Positions 44,973 through 54,258 of a DNA stretch of 64,000 nt are shown piece after piece. Numbering within the stretch: the stretch's first letter is position 1; every line of letters begins with the position of its first letter. This stretch comes from an uncultured Bacteroidia bacterium (GTDB lineage Bacteria; Bacteroidota; Bacteroidia; Bacteroidales; Prolixibacteraceae). The stretch covers positions 62,001-126,000 of the forward strand of contig CAIXZH010000093.1 in assembly GCA_903923905.1 (NCBI GenBank), given 5' to 3'. Position numbers and translations under genes: made by a program. The notes beneath the pieces are model-generated. The model had not been told where the DNA came from. It did not search any database and saw only the letters and a program-made list of their open reading frames with translations.

Positions 44973-46805
44973 ATGAAAACGACACTAAGCTTTTTACTGA
45001 TTCTCGCTGTATTATTCGGCTTTCAGGGTTGTAAACAAACACCCAAAGCTTCGGATGATGTCCAAAGCCTTGCAGAAGCCCGAAAATCAGTCCTTAAACT
45101 GAGCGTTTATATCATTGCCCAGACGGTGGACCAGTTTCTGACCACCGAAGCCGGTCGCCAGGAAGCGCTCTCCATCCTGCACTGCAACGGGATCACTAAA
45201 GTTTATATTGAGACCTATCGTAGTGGTCTTGTAATCCCTCCGGAGTTAATCAAAAGCACCGTTTCATTTTTTAAGGAGAATGGATTTGAAGTGGTCGGAG
45301 GTATTGCCACGGTTCCGGGACCCAATTTTGGAGTAGCCCAGGAGGGACCGCTGGCATGGCTCAACTGGCAAAACTCCAAGACTCAAAACGATCTGCGAAA
45401 AGTGATGGAAGATTCCGCCCCGTTTTTCGACACCTTTATCATCGACGACTTCCTGTGTACTGCAGACACAAGCCTGGAATCAAAAGCAGCCAAAGGAGAC
45501 CGCAGCTGGTCCGAATACCGCCGGTCACTGTTGACAGACCTGGCACAATCTATTTTAATAAATCCTGCCAAAGCGAAGAATCCCGGCATCAGAATAATCA
45601 TCAAGTACCCACAGTCGTATGACCGGTTTCACCTGTTCGGCTACGATGTGGCAACAGAGCCTAAACTTTTTGACGGAGTCTGGGTCGGCACCGAAACGCG
45701 CGGACAATATACCCAGCGCTACGGGTTTGTCCAGCCCTATGAAGGGTTCATCAATTACCGCTGGATTTCAACCCTGTCGGGGAATAAGATCGGGGGCGCC
45801 TGGTTCGACCACGGCGATTGCACCGATATTGATTTTATCGAGCAGGCTTACCAGTCGGTACTCTCGGGAGCTAAAGAACTTGTGATGTTCAATTTCGACA
45901 GTTTTATTTCGGGTCATCCGGGGCACCATCTTTTGCGGCAGGATTTTGAGAAACTGGCGGACCTGGCGAAGGCTGTTGCAGCACATCCTGTGCAGGGGGT
46001 TGCAGGTTACAAACCTGCCAACAGCGATGCCGGAGGTGATTTATACCTCATGGATTATATCGGAATGTTCGGTGTTTCGCTCGTTCCCGTTTCACAATAC
46101 CCGGAGAACAGTTCCGTAATCTTCCTTCCGACTCAGGCAGCTGCAGATCGGGATATTGTACCAAAAATCATCAGCTCATTGGATAAGGGAGCAAAGATAA
46201 TTCTTACTACGGGCTTTCTCGTTAACGCAAACGGAAACGAACAACTTGCCCGGATGGCAGGGGTAAAGTTATCGACTAATACTTTACGTAATAATTATCA
46301 ATTCACTCTAAATAATGGACATACTGAAAAACTAAAATTTCCGTTAACCACGGAATATCAAATTGTGCCTGACGGATCCGGGGTGTTGCTTCGGACATCG
46401 GACAATCAACCTTTCCTCGTCCAAAACAAGAATCTGTATTTAATCAATACCCACACCTTTTCGCAGCAGGATTTTGATGCCGTGGGTGAGGTTTTGCTTT
46501 GTCCGCGACAGATTGGATTGCTTGAGCTTCCAAGATCATGGATGAATATGATAAGGTCTGCCTTTCGCCCAAAAGATGAACCGGTTCTGGATGCCCCGTC
46601 AAGGGTATCCATGCAAACGCTTTCGGACCATAGTTTTGTCATTCACAATTACAATCAGGAAAGGACGGTTGTCAATATTACGCTTCCGGAATCAGGAGTC
46701 TTCAGCGATGGATTTTCGCACAGACCAATTCCGGTGAACGGGAAAGGGATCAGACTGGAGATGGAACCCCGGTCGAGAATCTGGGTGAGGAGAGAAGGCT
46801 GTTAG
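44973..46805 (+). CDS. Lipoprotein with glycosidase-like TIM barrel and amidotransferase-like domain
   Basis: The ATG at 44973 has GGAAAAAAG just upstream, and gives a lipobox (FGFQGC). Residues about 35-330 look like a (beta/alpha)8 barrel (TKVYIETYRSG, DTFIIDDFLCTAD, GGAWFDHGDCTD). Residues about 345-480 resemble a class-I glutamine-amidotransferase-like fold, as in the trimerisation domain of GH42-type enzymes (SSVIFLPTQAAADRDIV). A C-terminal beta domain follows. I cannot name the family. It is coupled to the beta-helix gene by an 11-base gap, so both proteins likely act on one substrate. Confidence 0.72.
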   Translation: MKTTLSFLLILAVLFGFQGCKQTPKASDDVQSLAEARKSVLKLSVYIIAQTVDQFLTTEAGRQEALSILHCNGITKVYIETYRSGLVIPPELIKSTVSFFKENGFEVVGGIATVPGPNFGVAQEGPLAWLNWQNSKTQNDLRKVMEDSAPFFDTFIIDDFLCTADTSLESKAAKGDRSWSEYRRSLLTDLAQSILINPAKAKNPGIRIIIKYPQSYDRFHLFGYDVATEPKLFDGVWVGTETRGQYTQRYGFVQPYEGFINYRWISTLSGNKIGGAWFDHGDCTDIDFIEQAYQSVLSGAKELVMFNFDSFISGHPGHHLLRQDFEKLADLAKAVAAHPVQGVAGYKPANSDAGGDLYLMDYIGMFGVSLVPVSQYPENSSVIFLPTQAAADRDIVPKIISSLDKGAKIILTTGFLVNANGNEQLARMAGVKLSTNTLRNNYQFTLNNGHTEKLKFPLTTEYQIVPDGSGVLLRTSDNQPFLVQNKNLYLINTHTFSQQDFDAVGEVLLCPRQIGLLELPRSWMNMIRSAFRPKDEPVLDAPSRVSMQTLSDHSFVIHNYNQERTVVNITLPESGVFSDGFSHRPIPVNGKGIRLEMEPRSRIWVRREGC

Positions 46806-46925
46806 GCTGTAGGCTTTTAGGCTGTATGGGACTGGGTATAATGCATATTCACCAAACCTAAAAGTCTAATAGGCTAAGAGCCTAAAAGTCTATTAGCCTA
46901 ATAACCTAATAGCCTATTTATTAAA
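46806..46925. repeat. GCCTA/TAGGC word repeat in spacer
   Basis: The spacer consists of repeated TAGGCTxTA and AGCCTAAAAGTCTA words in both orientations. Left TAGGCTTTTAGGCT can pair with the AGCCTAAAAG words to the right. It may form a large hairpin between the TIM-barrel gene and the Gfo/Idh genes. Confidence 0.5.
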
Positions 46926-46949
46926 ACAACAACCAATAATTCAGATATT

Positions 46950-48302
46950 ATGACAAATTTAACTCGGAGATCATTTCTTGCCAAATCGACAGCCGTAGCA
47001 GCCGGAGCAGCGTTACTACCCGGACTGTCCGCATGTAAACCAGCGAAAGTAAGAATTGCTTTTATAGGTGTGGGTGGACGCGCCCAGGATCATTTTAGTG
47101 ATTGCGCCACTGAAAATGTGGTTGCGTTATGTGACGTGAGCGATTCCGCTGCTACAGAAGGATTTAAAACCTTTCCCAAAGCAAAAAGATTCAAGGATTT
47201 CAGGGTGATGTTCGACAAGATGGCAGGTGATATTGATGCCGTAATTGTTGCTACACCCGATCACGTACACTTTGCCGCAGCTATGGCGGCGATGCAATTG
47301 GGGAAACACGTCTACGTTGAAAAGCCCCTTGCTCATAATATCTGGCAAATCCGCACGTTACGCAAGGCGGCCAAACGCTATAACGTCATAAATGCCATGG
47401 GTATCCAGGGACATGCCACAATGGGAATCCGCTATGTCAAAGAGTGGTATGAAGCGGGCATTTTAGGTGAGGTTAAGGAGGTTTTCGCCTGGCTTGAAGG
47501 GCCACAATTTGATCCCAAAGGGTATTTCATCAAACCCGACAGTTACCCTCCAAAGGGAGAGCCGGTTCCTGTAGATTTAGACTGGGATTTATGGCTCGGA
47601 CCAGCCAGGGAGAGGCCCTATAGCCCGAAGTACCTTCCAAGGTTTTGGAGAGGCTGGTACGAATTAGGAAATGGAGTGCTGGGTGATTGGGGATGCCATA
47701 CCCTGGATGCCCCAAACTGGGCGTTGGATCTTGGAATGCCTTTATCTGTGAGCCCGATTCTCAGGCCATCCTCTCCCGATGGATTTATCCCAGATAAATC
47801 ATCTCTGAAATTTGAATTTGCTGCACGTGGGAACAAGCCTCCGGTAACGTTAACCTGGCTTGACGGTGGTGAAAAACCTGAAAATCGTCCGGAATGGGGT
47901 CTTAAGGAGATGCCTGGAAGAGGGATGATCATGGTTGGATCCAAAGCATCACTCCTGACCGGAGGGAGACCTGCCAATCCAAAACTGCTGATTCCCGATG
48001 CAGACTGGATTCGCTTCACCAAGAACCTACCCAAAGAGACTATTCCACGCGTTGAAGGGGGACCAATAGCCGAATGGATCAGGGCAATCAAAGGCACAGG
48101 TCCAATTCCGGGGGCTAATTTTGAATATTCCGCTCCGCTGAGCGAACTGAATGCCGTCGGAATCCTTGCGCAACGTCTGAATACACGGATTGAATATGAT
48201 GCTGCAAATATGAAGATTACCAATCATCCCGAATTTGATGTCTACATAAAAGAACCGGTCCGTAAAGGCTGGGAATATGGTGAAGATCTTTGGAGGAGTT
48301 AG
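46950..48302 (+). CDS. Gfo/Idh/MocA-family oxidoreductase, Tat-exported (copy 1)
   Basis: The 450-residue protein begins with a twin-arginine signal (LTRRSFLAKS) followed by a hydrophobic stretch. The NAD(P)-binding motif is GVGGR at 40-44, and the catalytic lysine motif EKPLAHN starts at 124. The C-terminal half is the substrate-binding alpha/beta domain. Members oxidise or reduce sugar hydroxyls with tightly bound nicotinamide, which permits periplasmic action. It is clearly paralogous to the next gene, 75 bases downstream, and both begin a long plus-strand gene string. Confidence 0.92.
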   Translation: MTNLTRRSFLAKSTAVAAGAALLPGLSACKPAKVRIAFIGVGGRAQDHFSDCATENVVALCDVSDSAATEGFKTFPKAKRFKDFRVMFDKMAGDIDAVIVATPDHVHFAAAMAAMQLGKHVYVEKPLAHNIWQIRTLRKAAKRYNVINAMGIQGHATMGIRYVKEWYEAGILGEVKEVFAWLEGPQFDPKGYFIKPDSYPPKGEPVPVDLDWDLWLGPARERPYSPKYLPRFWRGWYELGNGVLGDWGCHTLDAPNWALDLGMPLSVSPILRPSSPDGFIPDKSSLKFEFAARGNKPPVTLTWLDGGEKPENRPEWGLKEMPGRGMIMVGSKASLLTGGRPANPKLLIPDADWIRFTKNLPKETIPRVEGGPIAEWIRAIKGTGPIPGANFEYSAPLSELNAVGILAQRLNTRIEYDAANMKITNHPEFDVYIKEPVRKGWEYGEDLWRS

Positions 48303-48377
48303 TAAAAAGGAAATAAAAGAAATAAATAGAAAAAAAACAATAGAAATTAGAGGAACAACAACAATAATTCAATAATC

Positions 48378-49793
48378 ATGACAAATTTATCACGCAGAAC
48401 ATTCCTGAAATCAGCTACAGTGGCTGCTTCAGGGGCACTTTTGATTCCAAACCTGTTTAGCTGCTCCCCAAATAACAAATTAAACATTGCGATTATTGGA
48501 GTCGGCGGAAGGGGTGAGGATAATTGGAAGACCTTGTTTTCAGATGAAAATGGTAGCACAGAGAAAAAACCGGCAGGACAAATTCGAAAAGTCCTGAGAG
48601 AAAATGTGGTTGCTCTGTGTGATGTTGACGAAAAACGTGCTGCCTTTGGATTTCAAACTTTCCCAAAAGCAAAAAAATACAAAGATTACCGGGTAATGTT
48701 TGATGAAATGGCAAACCAGATTGATGCTGTAATCATTGCTACTCCTGATCATTCGCATTTTGCAGCAACAATGATAGCCATGCAGCTTGGGAAGCATGTC
48801 TATGTAGAAAAACCGCTGGCGCATAATATCTGGCAGTTGCGCACCCTGAAAAAGGCAGCCAAACAATACGGAATTGTTTCTCAGATGGGAAACCAGGGGC
48901 ATACGACCAATGGAATCAGGCAGATCAGAGAGTGGTATGAAGCCGGAGTTCTCGGACAAGTCAAAGAGGTACATGCCTGGTTTGGGCGTTATGATTTTAA
49001 GCCTGGGGGTTATTGGACCAAACCCGACAGCTTTCCACCCTCTGCTCAACCGGTTCCTGCCGGTCTTGACTGGGATCTATGGTTAGGTCAGGCTGCCGAG
49101 CGCCCATTCAACAGTGCATATTGTCCTAAATCATGGCGTGGTTTTTACGATTTTGGAAATGGTCTCTTAGGCGACTGGTCATGTCATACCCTGGATGCTC
49201 CCTTCTGGGCTCTGGATCTTGGAAAGCCGCAAACAATTGAGGCGTTGGTGCCAAACCCGGTTCCGGATCACAGCTTTATCCCTGACGAATCGGTTATCTC
49301 CTACCAATTTGGTGCACGCGGCGATAAGGCTCCGGTAAAATTGTTTTGGCACGAAGGCGGTTCGAAACCTGAAATTCGTCCGGAATGGGGTGTTAAAGAA
49401 TTATCCAACTCAGGAATGGTGATGATTGGAGAGAAGAAAACCTTAATCACCGGCGGGAGACCAAACAAACCCCGCCTGATGGTCTCAGAAGAGGAATGGC
49501 AGGAATTTATCAAAAATCCGCCTGCACAAACCTTTAAACGTATTGGCGAAGAACAACCGCAGAAGGAGTGGATCGATTGCATAAAAAGCAAGACACTGCC
49601 TGGTTCGAATTTCGAATACGCTGCCGATTTATCTGAAATGGCATTGATTGGAGTGCTGGCGCAGAAATTTGCTGCCAAAATTGAATATGACGGAGCAAAC
49701 ATGAAAGTTACAAATCGTCCTGATATCGATGCGTTCATCAATGTGCCGGCACGCAAAGGATGGGAATACGGAAAAGAACTTTGGAAAAGCTAA
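48378..49793 (+). CDS. Gfo/Idh/MocA-family oxidoreductase, Tat-exported (copy 2)
   Basis: The 471-residue protein shares nearly all motifs with copy 1: Tat signal LSRRTFLKS, GVGGRG at 41-46, EKPLAHN from 144, and a common C-terminus GWEYG.(E/K)(D/E)LW. It has about 20 extra residues after the nucleotide loop (GSTEKKPAGQIRK). The pair arose by tandem duplication and then diverged, so the two probably act on related sugars or on successive forms of one sugar. Confidence 0.92.
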   Translation: MTNLSRRTFLKSATVAASGALLIPNLFSCSPNNKLNIAIIGVGGRGEDNWKTLFSDENGSTEKKPAGQIRKVLRENVVALCDVDEKRAAFGFQTFPKAKKYKDYRVMFDEMANQIDAVIIATPDHSHFAATMIAMQLGKHVYVEKPLAHNIWQLRTLKKAAKQYGIVSQMGNQGHTTNGIRQIREWYEAGVLGQVKEVHAWFGRYDFKPGGYWTKPDSFPPSAQPVPAGLDWDLWLGQAAERPFNSAYCPKSWRGFYDFGNGLLGDWSCHTLDAPFWALDLGKPQTIEALVPNPVPDHSFIPDESVISYQFGARGDKAPVKLFWHEGGSKPEIRPEWGVKELSNSGMVMIGEKKTLITGGRPNKPRLMVSEEEWQEFIKNPPAQTFKRIGEEQPQKEWIDCIKSKTLPGSNFEYAADLSEMALIGVLAQKFAAKIEYDGANMKVTNRPDIDAFINVPARKGWEYGKELWKS

Positions 49794-49794
49794 C

Positions 49795-49848
49795 GTGCCG
49801 GAGGAATTGATTTTCTACAAAGATCACTTTAAATTTTACCTCCGGTAC
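49795..49848. terminator. Possible hairpin terminator after the Gfo/Idh pair
   Basis: GTGCCGGAGG (49795-49804) can pair with CCTCCGGTAC (49839-49848), ten pairs with one G-U, around a 34-base loop. It starts one base after the stop of Gfo/Idh copy 2 and lies in the 226-base gap before the next gene. No clear U-run follows. Confidence 0.35.
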
Positions 49849-50019
49849 ACCTCTGTGCCTGCTCCGTGTAATCCGGTGAATAACCAAATCGCCTGAGACA
49901 TGGGGTGGACACAGATTTTTTAAATCTTTACCTTCATCTCAATTCTGATCGAAAGCCTTACCGATACGATCCGAAATGAATCACCAAAAACATTAATTTA
50001 ATCACTAAATCGACTAACG

Positions 50020-51321
50020 ATGAATACCAAACATTTGATTACCTGTTTATTTCTTGCGTTTATATTAAGTTTTAATTCGCAAGGAGCCCATCTCGCTGCC
50101 AGTGTTTCATCGATCGATATTACCCCGCCTATTGCGATGAAATATACGTTAGGTGGCTACGGTGAACGGATGAATAAACCTGCTGAAGCGATTCACGACC
50201 ACATCTGGGCAAAAGCACTCGCTTTGCAAATGGGAACCAGGAAATACATGATCATCACCCTTGATCTGCTCGGATTGCCCGAAAACGTCAAAAGTGATCT
50301 TCTTAAGAGAGTTCCCGGAATGGGATGGCGCATGGAAAATATGATGCTTCTTCCAAGCCATTCGCATGGAAGTCTCGAAATGGCATCGTTAAACAGCAAG
50401 AATCAGCTCAATAATCCAAATCTGGGAATCTTTCAGCCAGAACTTCTTGCCTTTCTGATTGATAAACTGGAAACCCTCGTCAAAGAGGCTGATCGTAATT
50501 ACCAGCCGGTCAAAATCGCAACAGGGTCCAGGATTCTGGACGGACTGAACCGAAACCGCCGTAAAGATCCTGATGTGGATAAAGAACTGATCGTAACCCG
50601 AATTGACAAGAAAAACGGGAAGCCGTTGGCAGTTCTGGTCAACTGGACTGCCCACCCTACATTTCTTGGAGGGCAGGACATGCTGACCTCTGCTGAGTGG
50701 CCCGGCTATCTCCAAAGTTCTCTTCAGGATTTAATCGGACAGGGAGTTACAGCGATGTATTTTAACGGGTCAGAAGGTGACCAGTCAACCATCCTGAACA
50801 GTCCCAAAAAAGGGTATGAAAAAATCGAAATCTACGGGAAAATAATCTCCAATAAAGCTTTTGACTTATATAAAGAGATTAAAACCAAAGATGTTAAGGA
50901 ATTCAATTACAGCTATCAGTTAATCACTTTACCCGAACACGCTGCGCATCCATCATTTATGAAAACCGGCGGTGAAGAATACGGACTAAACGAAAAGACA
51001 GTTAAGATCGTCATGGATGTCCTCGGACCAAAGGAAGTTGGAATGGGAGCTGTCCGGATTGACGACCTGCTGATCTCCGGAATACCCGGCGAGATGACCG
51101 CCATTCTGGGTCAAAAGGTAAAAAAAGCCATCAGGGAGAATGGCGTTAAATATGTGGCAATAGGGGGCCTGGCAAATGTTTGGCTGGGTTATATCCTTGA
51201 CCGGGATCAATATCTACATGGCGAAGGTTATGAATCAAGTATGAGCTTTTATGGCCCGGATCTCGGCGCAGCAATCTCTGATGGGGCCATTAAGAGTGCA
51301 CTGACCTTAACTCAAAAGTGA
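50020..51321 (+). CDS. Neutral/alkaline ceramidase-like secreted hydrolase (copy 1)
   Basis: The 433-residue protein has a signal peptide (AFILSFNSQGAH). Its mature part matches the N-terminal domain of the neutral/alkaline non-lysosomal ceramidase family: SIDITPPIAMKYTLGGYGER, HDHIWAKAL and LPSHSHGS with likely zinc ligands H114/H116, and NGSEGDQS later. True ceramidases are longer; short forms like this are frequent in Bacteroidota sugar clusters, where an amidase or esterase role on other substrates is plausible. The stop overlaps the ATG of the next gene by one base. Confidence 0.82.
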   Translation: MNTKHLITCLFLAFILSFNSQGAHLAASVSSIDITPPIAMKYTLGGYGERMNKPAEAIHDHIWAKALALQMGTRKYMIITLDLLGLPENVKSDLLKRVPGMGWRMENMMLLPSHSHGSLEMASLNSKNQLNNPNLGIFQPELLAFLIDKLETLVKEADRNYQPVKIATGSRILDGLNRNRRKDPDVDKELIVTRIDKKNGKPLAVLVNWTAHPTFLGGQDMLTSAEWPGYLQSSLQDLIGQGVTAMYFNGSEGDQSTILNSPKKGYEKIEIYGKIISNKAFDLYKEIKTKDVKEFNYSYQLITLPEHAAHPSFMKTGGEEYGLNEKTVKIVMDVLGPKEVGMGAVRIDDLLISGIPGEMTAILGQKVKKAIRENGVKYVAIGGLANVWLGYILDRDQYLHGEGYESSMSFYGPDLGAAISDGAIKSALTLTQK

Positions 51322-52898
51322 TGACCGACAGACGTGATTTTCTGAAAATATCCGGTCTACTGGCTTCCGGAACTTTAGTTGGATTTCATCCGCCCACCCA
51401 TTTAGGGACGACCAGAAGGTTCAGTCTCTCCACCAATACCGCAACTCTTAATAGTAGCCCGGATTTTCTTGATCTTATTGTTAAAAGCGGGGTTAATGAT
51501 GTCTGGCTGCCCTATTTTCTGAACGGATATTGGGCTTACCCCATGGAAGATATCCTAAAGTGGAAAGAGAAGTTTAACAAAAAGGGGGTCAATGTTCAGA
51601 TTCTCAGTGTTCCGCTAGGTCATCCCGGGAATTCACTGGGCGGTGCACCCGATTGGGAATGCACACCCAAACATTGGCCTCGCGGTGTAGATATAGATGG
51701 CAACAAATATTCCGGAACTTCGGTACACGCAGTGATAACCGAAGAGAATATTTCCGTTATCCAGCAAATAGGCAAATCAGGTTTTACCGGATTATTTCTG
51801 GATGATGATTTCAGGCTCGCCCGTACACCCGGCAAAATCGGAGGGTGTTTTTGCGTGGAGCACCAAAATAAGTTCCTCAATAAGTATGGATATGGTGAAA
51901 AAGATTGGACAGAACTCAAACAAAATATTAAGAATCGCGAGCTGAATTCCCTGACAAGGAACTGGATAAATTTCAATTGCGATGTATTAACCGGCTCATT
52001 CCGAGAGCAACAAGCCTCAAAACCTAAAGTAAAACTTGGGATAATGGTGATGTATCTCGGATCCGAAAAAGCGGGTATCCGGTTGAGTGATTACAAGGGA
52101 TCTCCAATGAGGGTGGGTGAGCTGATGTTTGATGACCGATCCATGACACCTGTAAAAAGTAAAACAGACGAACTATTCAGTGCGCTCTTTCACAGACGGT
52201 TTGTGGCTCCCGACCTGGCTTACAGCGAAACGACGGCCTATCCGGCCAACAAGCTGTCGGCGAAGAATATGGCCGCTAAACTTCATATCTCGACTATTGC
52301 TGATATCAGGAATACCATGATGATGAGCGGTCTAGAACCTTTCCCGTTCACCCACTGGAACACACTTGCACCTGCCATGAAAAAAGCAGCCTCAATTCAC
52401 CAAAAAACAGCCGGGCAGAAACCACATGGTCCGTTTAAACATTACTGGGGTGAGGCAAGCCGTATGGTCGGCGATGACCAACCAAACAGCCTGTTCCTGG
52501 CATCAGGTATTCCATTTGAAGTTACCGATACTCCTGCCGCCGACGGCTGGACCTTCCTGTCTGATTTTGACCGAAATGATGTGGGTTCACAAAAAATGAA
52601 ATCTGCCGGAACCATCTTCATCGGTCGTGATGTGGTAGAGAAAAAGACCAAAGAAATCAGGTACCTTGCAGAAAATCTGAATGATATCTATGCGTTTAAA
52701 CATGAAATCATTCCTCAACTGAAAGGGATCCCCTATGTTCCGGAAGATAAACCGGTGGTGTGCACCTGGTTTCCAAAAATCAGATCTGTTCTGTTATGGA
52801 ATTTATCAGAAACCAGGGAATCGTTTACTGTGTGCCTGGATGACCATGAGCGTCATGTCAATATAGAAGGTTTGGATGCTGAACTGGTATTTTTTTGA
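51321..52898 (+). CDS. Tat-exported putative glycosidase-like TIM-barrel protein
   Basis: The ATG at 51321 (TGATG overlap) opens a 525-residue protein with a Tat signal (DRRDFLKISG). The mature part looks like an (alpha/beta)8 glycosidase: ILKWKEKFNKKGVNVQIL, GFTGLFLDDDFRLA, and LASGIPFEVTDT. I cannot name a family, although position and fold suggest a hydrolase or a sugar-modifying enzyme. It is encoded between the two ceramidase-like paralogues. The later part has about 120 residues of probable beta structure. Confidence 0.7.
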   Translation: MTDRRDFLKISGLLASGTLVGFHPPTHLGTTRRFSLSTNTATLNSSPDFLDLIVKSGVNDVWLPYFLNGYWAYPMEDILKWKEKFNKKGVNVQILSVPLGHPGNSLGGAPDWECTPKHWPRGVDIDGNKYSGTSVHAVITEENISVIQQIGKSGFTGLFLDDDFRLARTPGKIGGCFCVEHQNKFLNKYGYGEKDWTELKQNIKNRELNSLTRNWINFNCDVLTGSFREQQASKPKVKLGIMVMYLGSEKAGIRLSDYKGSPMRVGELMFDDRSMTPVKSKTDELFSALFHRRFVAPDLAYSETTAYPANKLSAKNMAAKLHISTIADIRNTMMMSGLEPFPFTHWNTLAPAMKKAASIHQKTAGQKPHGPFKHYWGEASRMVGDDQPNSLFLASGIPFEVTDTPAADGWTFLSDFDRNDVGSQKMKSAGTIFIGRDVVEKKTKEIRYLAENLNDIYAFKHEIIPQLKGIPYVPEDKPVVCTWFPKIRSVLLWNLSETRESFTVCLDDHERHVNIEGLDAELVFF

Positions 52899-52953
52899 GA
52901 TTTAAAGGATTTGAAAGAAAATTGGCAAATTGATTGATTTAAAATAAGAAGTC

Positions 52954-54258
52954 ATGAAAAATCGGATTTTTATAATAGTTATAATTTCCATTTTTACTGC
53001 ATCCATTTCTGTCAAAGGGGAAAAACTGACCGCCAGTGTTTCTTCGATTGATATTACCCCTCCTCTTGAAATGAAATTTGTGTTAGGTGGATATGGTGAG
53101 CGGATGAGTAAACCAGCGGAAGGGATTCACGATCATATTTGGGCGAAAGCGCTCACCTTAAAAAAGGGTAACCGGAAATATGCCCTTATAACCCTTGATC
53201 TTCTGATGCTTCCTGATAATGTAAAGAGCGATCTGATTAAAAAAATCCCCGGCAAGGGGTGGAGCAACGAAAATATAATGCTCCTGCCAAGCCATTCACA
53301 TGGAAGTCTTGAAATGGATGCACTGAATAGTAAAAACGATCTGAATAATCGCCAACTGGGGCTTTTTCAGCCCGAACTATTGGCATTTTTGCTCGATAAA
53401 TTGGCTACACTACTTAATGAGGCTGATAGAAATTACCGGCCAGTCAGAATTGGCACCGGAAGTCAGTTTCTTGAAGGGCTGAACCAGAACCGGCGCAAAG
53501 ACCCTGACATTGAAAAAGAGATGCTTGTCACAAGGATCGATTTGGAAAATGGAATGCCACTGGCTGTTCTGGTAAACTGGACCGCGCATCCAACTTTTCT
53601 GGATGGACCGGATATGCTTCTCTCTGCCGAATGGCCAGGCTATCTGCAGACCAATCTTGAGCACCTGATCGGAAACGGCGTAACCACGATGTACTATAAC
53701 GGATCAGAAGGTGATCAGGCTCCTGTCCTGGATGTGGTTAAATCAGACTACGAGAAAACAGAAATCTATGGCAAAATAATTGCCGAGAAAGCTTTTGATT
53801 TATATAAAAAGGTAAAATCAAAGGAGTTGAATGAATTTAACTACAGTTATACTATCGTTTCACTTCCCAAACATCGGGCCCACCCCACATTTATGAAAAC
53901 CGGTGGTGAAGAATATGGAATAACTGACCAAACACTCAATAAAGTAATGGACATTCTGGGCCCAAAAAAAGTAGGAATTGGAGCCGTGAGAATTGGAAAC
54001 CTGATTATTTCGGGAGTTCCCGGCGAAATGACAGCCGTGTTAGGACTAAAATTAAAAAAATCCATAAAAACAATGGGGATAGAATATGTAGCGATCGGGG
54101 GGCTCGCAAACCAGTGGATAAGTTATATTCTAAGTAGTGACCAATATTTGAATGGCCAAGGTTATGAATCAAGCATGAGCTTTTATGGACCTGATTTGGG
54201 AAGTGTAATTTCACATGGAGTTATACAGAATGCTAAATCCATATTTAAAACAAAATGA
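52954..54258 (+). CDS. Neutral/alkaline ceramidase-like secreted hydrolase (copy 2)
   Basis: The 434-residue protein aligns end to end with copy 1 (50020-51321): SIDITPPLEMKFVLGGYGER, HDHIWAKALTL, LPSHSHGSLEM, NGSEGDQAP, TGGEEYG. It has its own signal peptide. The two likely differ in substrate detail. The stop overlaps the ATG of the following glycoside-hydrolase gene by four bases (ATGA at 54255-54258), which indicates translational coupling. Confidence 0.82.
   Translation: MKNRIFIIVIISIFTASISVKGEKLTASVSSIDITPPLEMKFVLGGYGERMSKPAEGIHDHIWAKALTLKKGNRKYALITLDLLMLPDNVKSDLIKKIPGKGWSNENIMLLPSHSHGSLEMDALNSKNDLNNRQLGLFQPELLAFLLDKLATLLNEADRNYRPVRIGTGSQFLEGLNQNRRKDPDIEKEMLVTRIDLENGMPLAVLVNWTAHPTFLDGPDMLLSAEWPGYLQTNLEHLIGNGVTTMYYNGSEGDQAPVLDVVKSDYEKTEIYGKIIAEKAFDLYKKVKSKELNEFNYSYTIVSLPKHRAHPTFMKTGGEEYGITDQTLNKVMDILGPKKVGIGAVRIGNLIISGVPGEMTAVLGLKLKKSIKTMGIEYVAIGGLANQWISYILSSDQYLNGQGYESSMSFYGPDLGSVISHGVIQNAKSIFKTK

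Noticed and set aside
47618-48223. 201-codon minus-strand frame inside Gfo/Idh copy 1
   Set aside because: Antisense shadow of a well-supported gene; its product has the Ser/Pro/Gly-rich look of such shadows.
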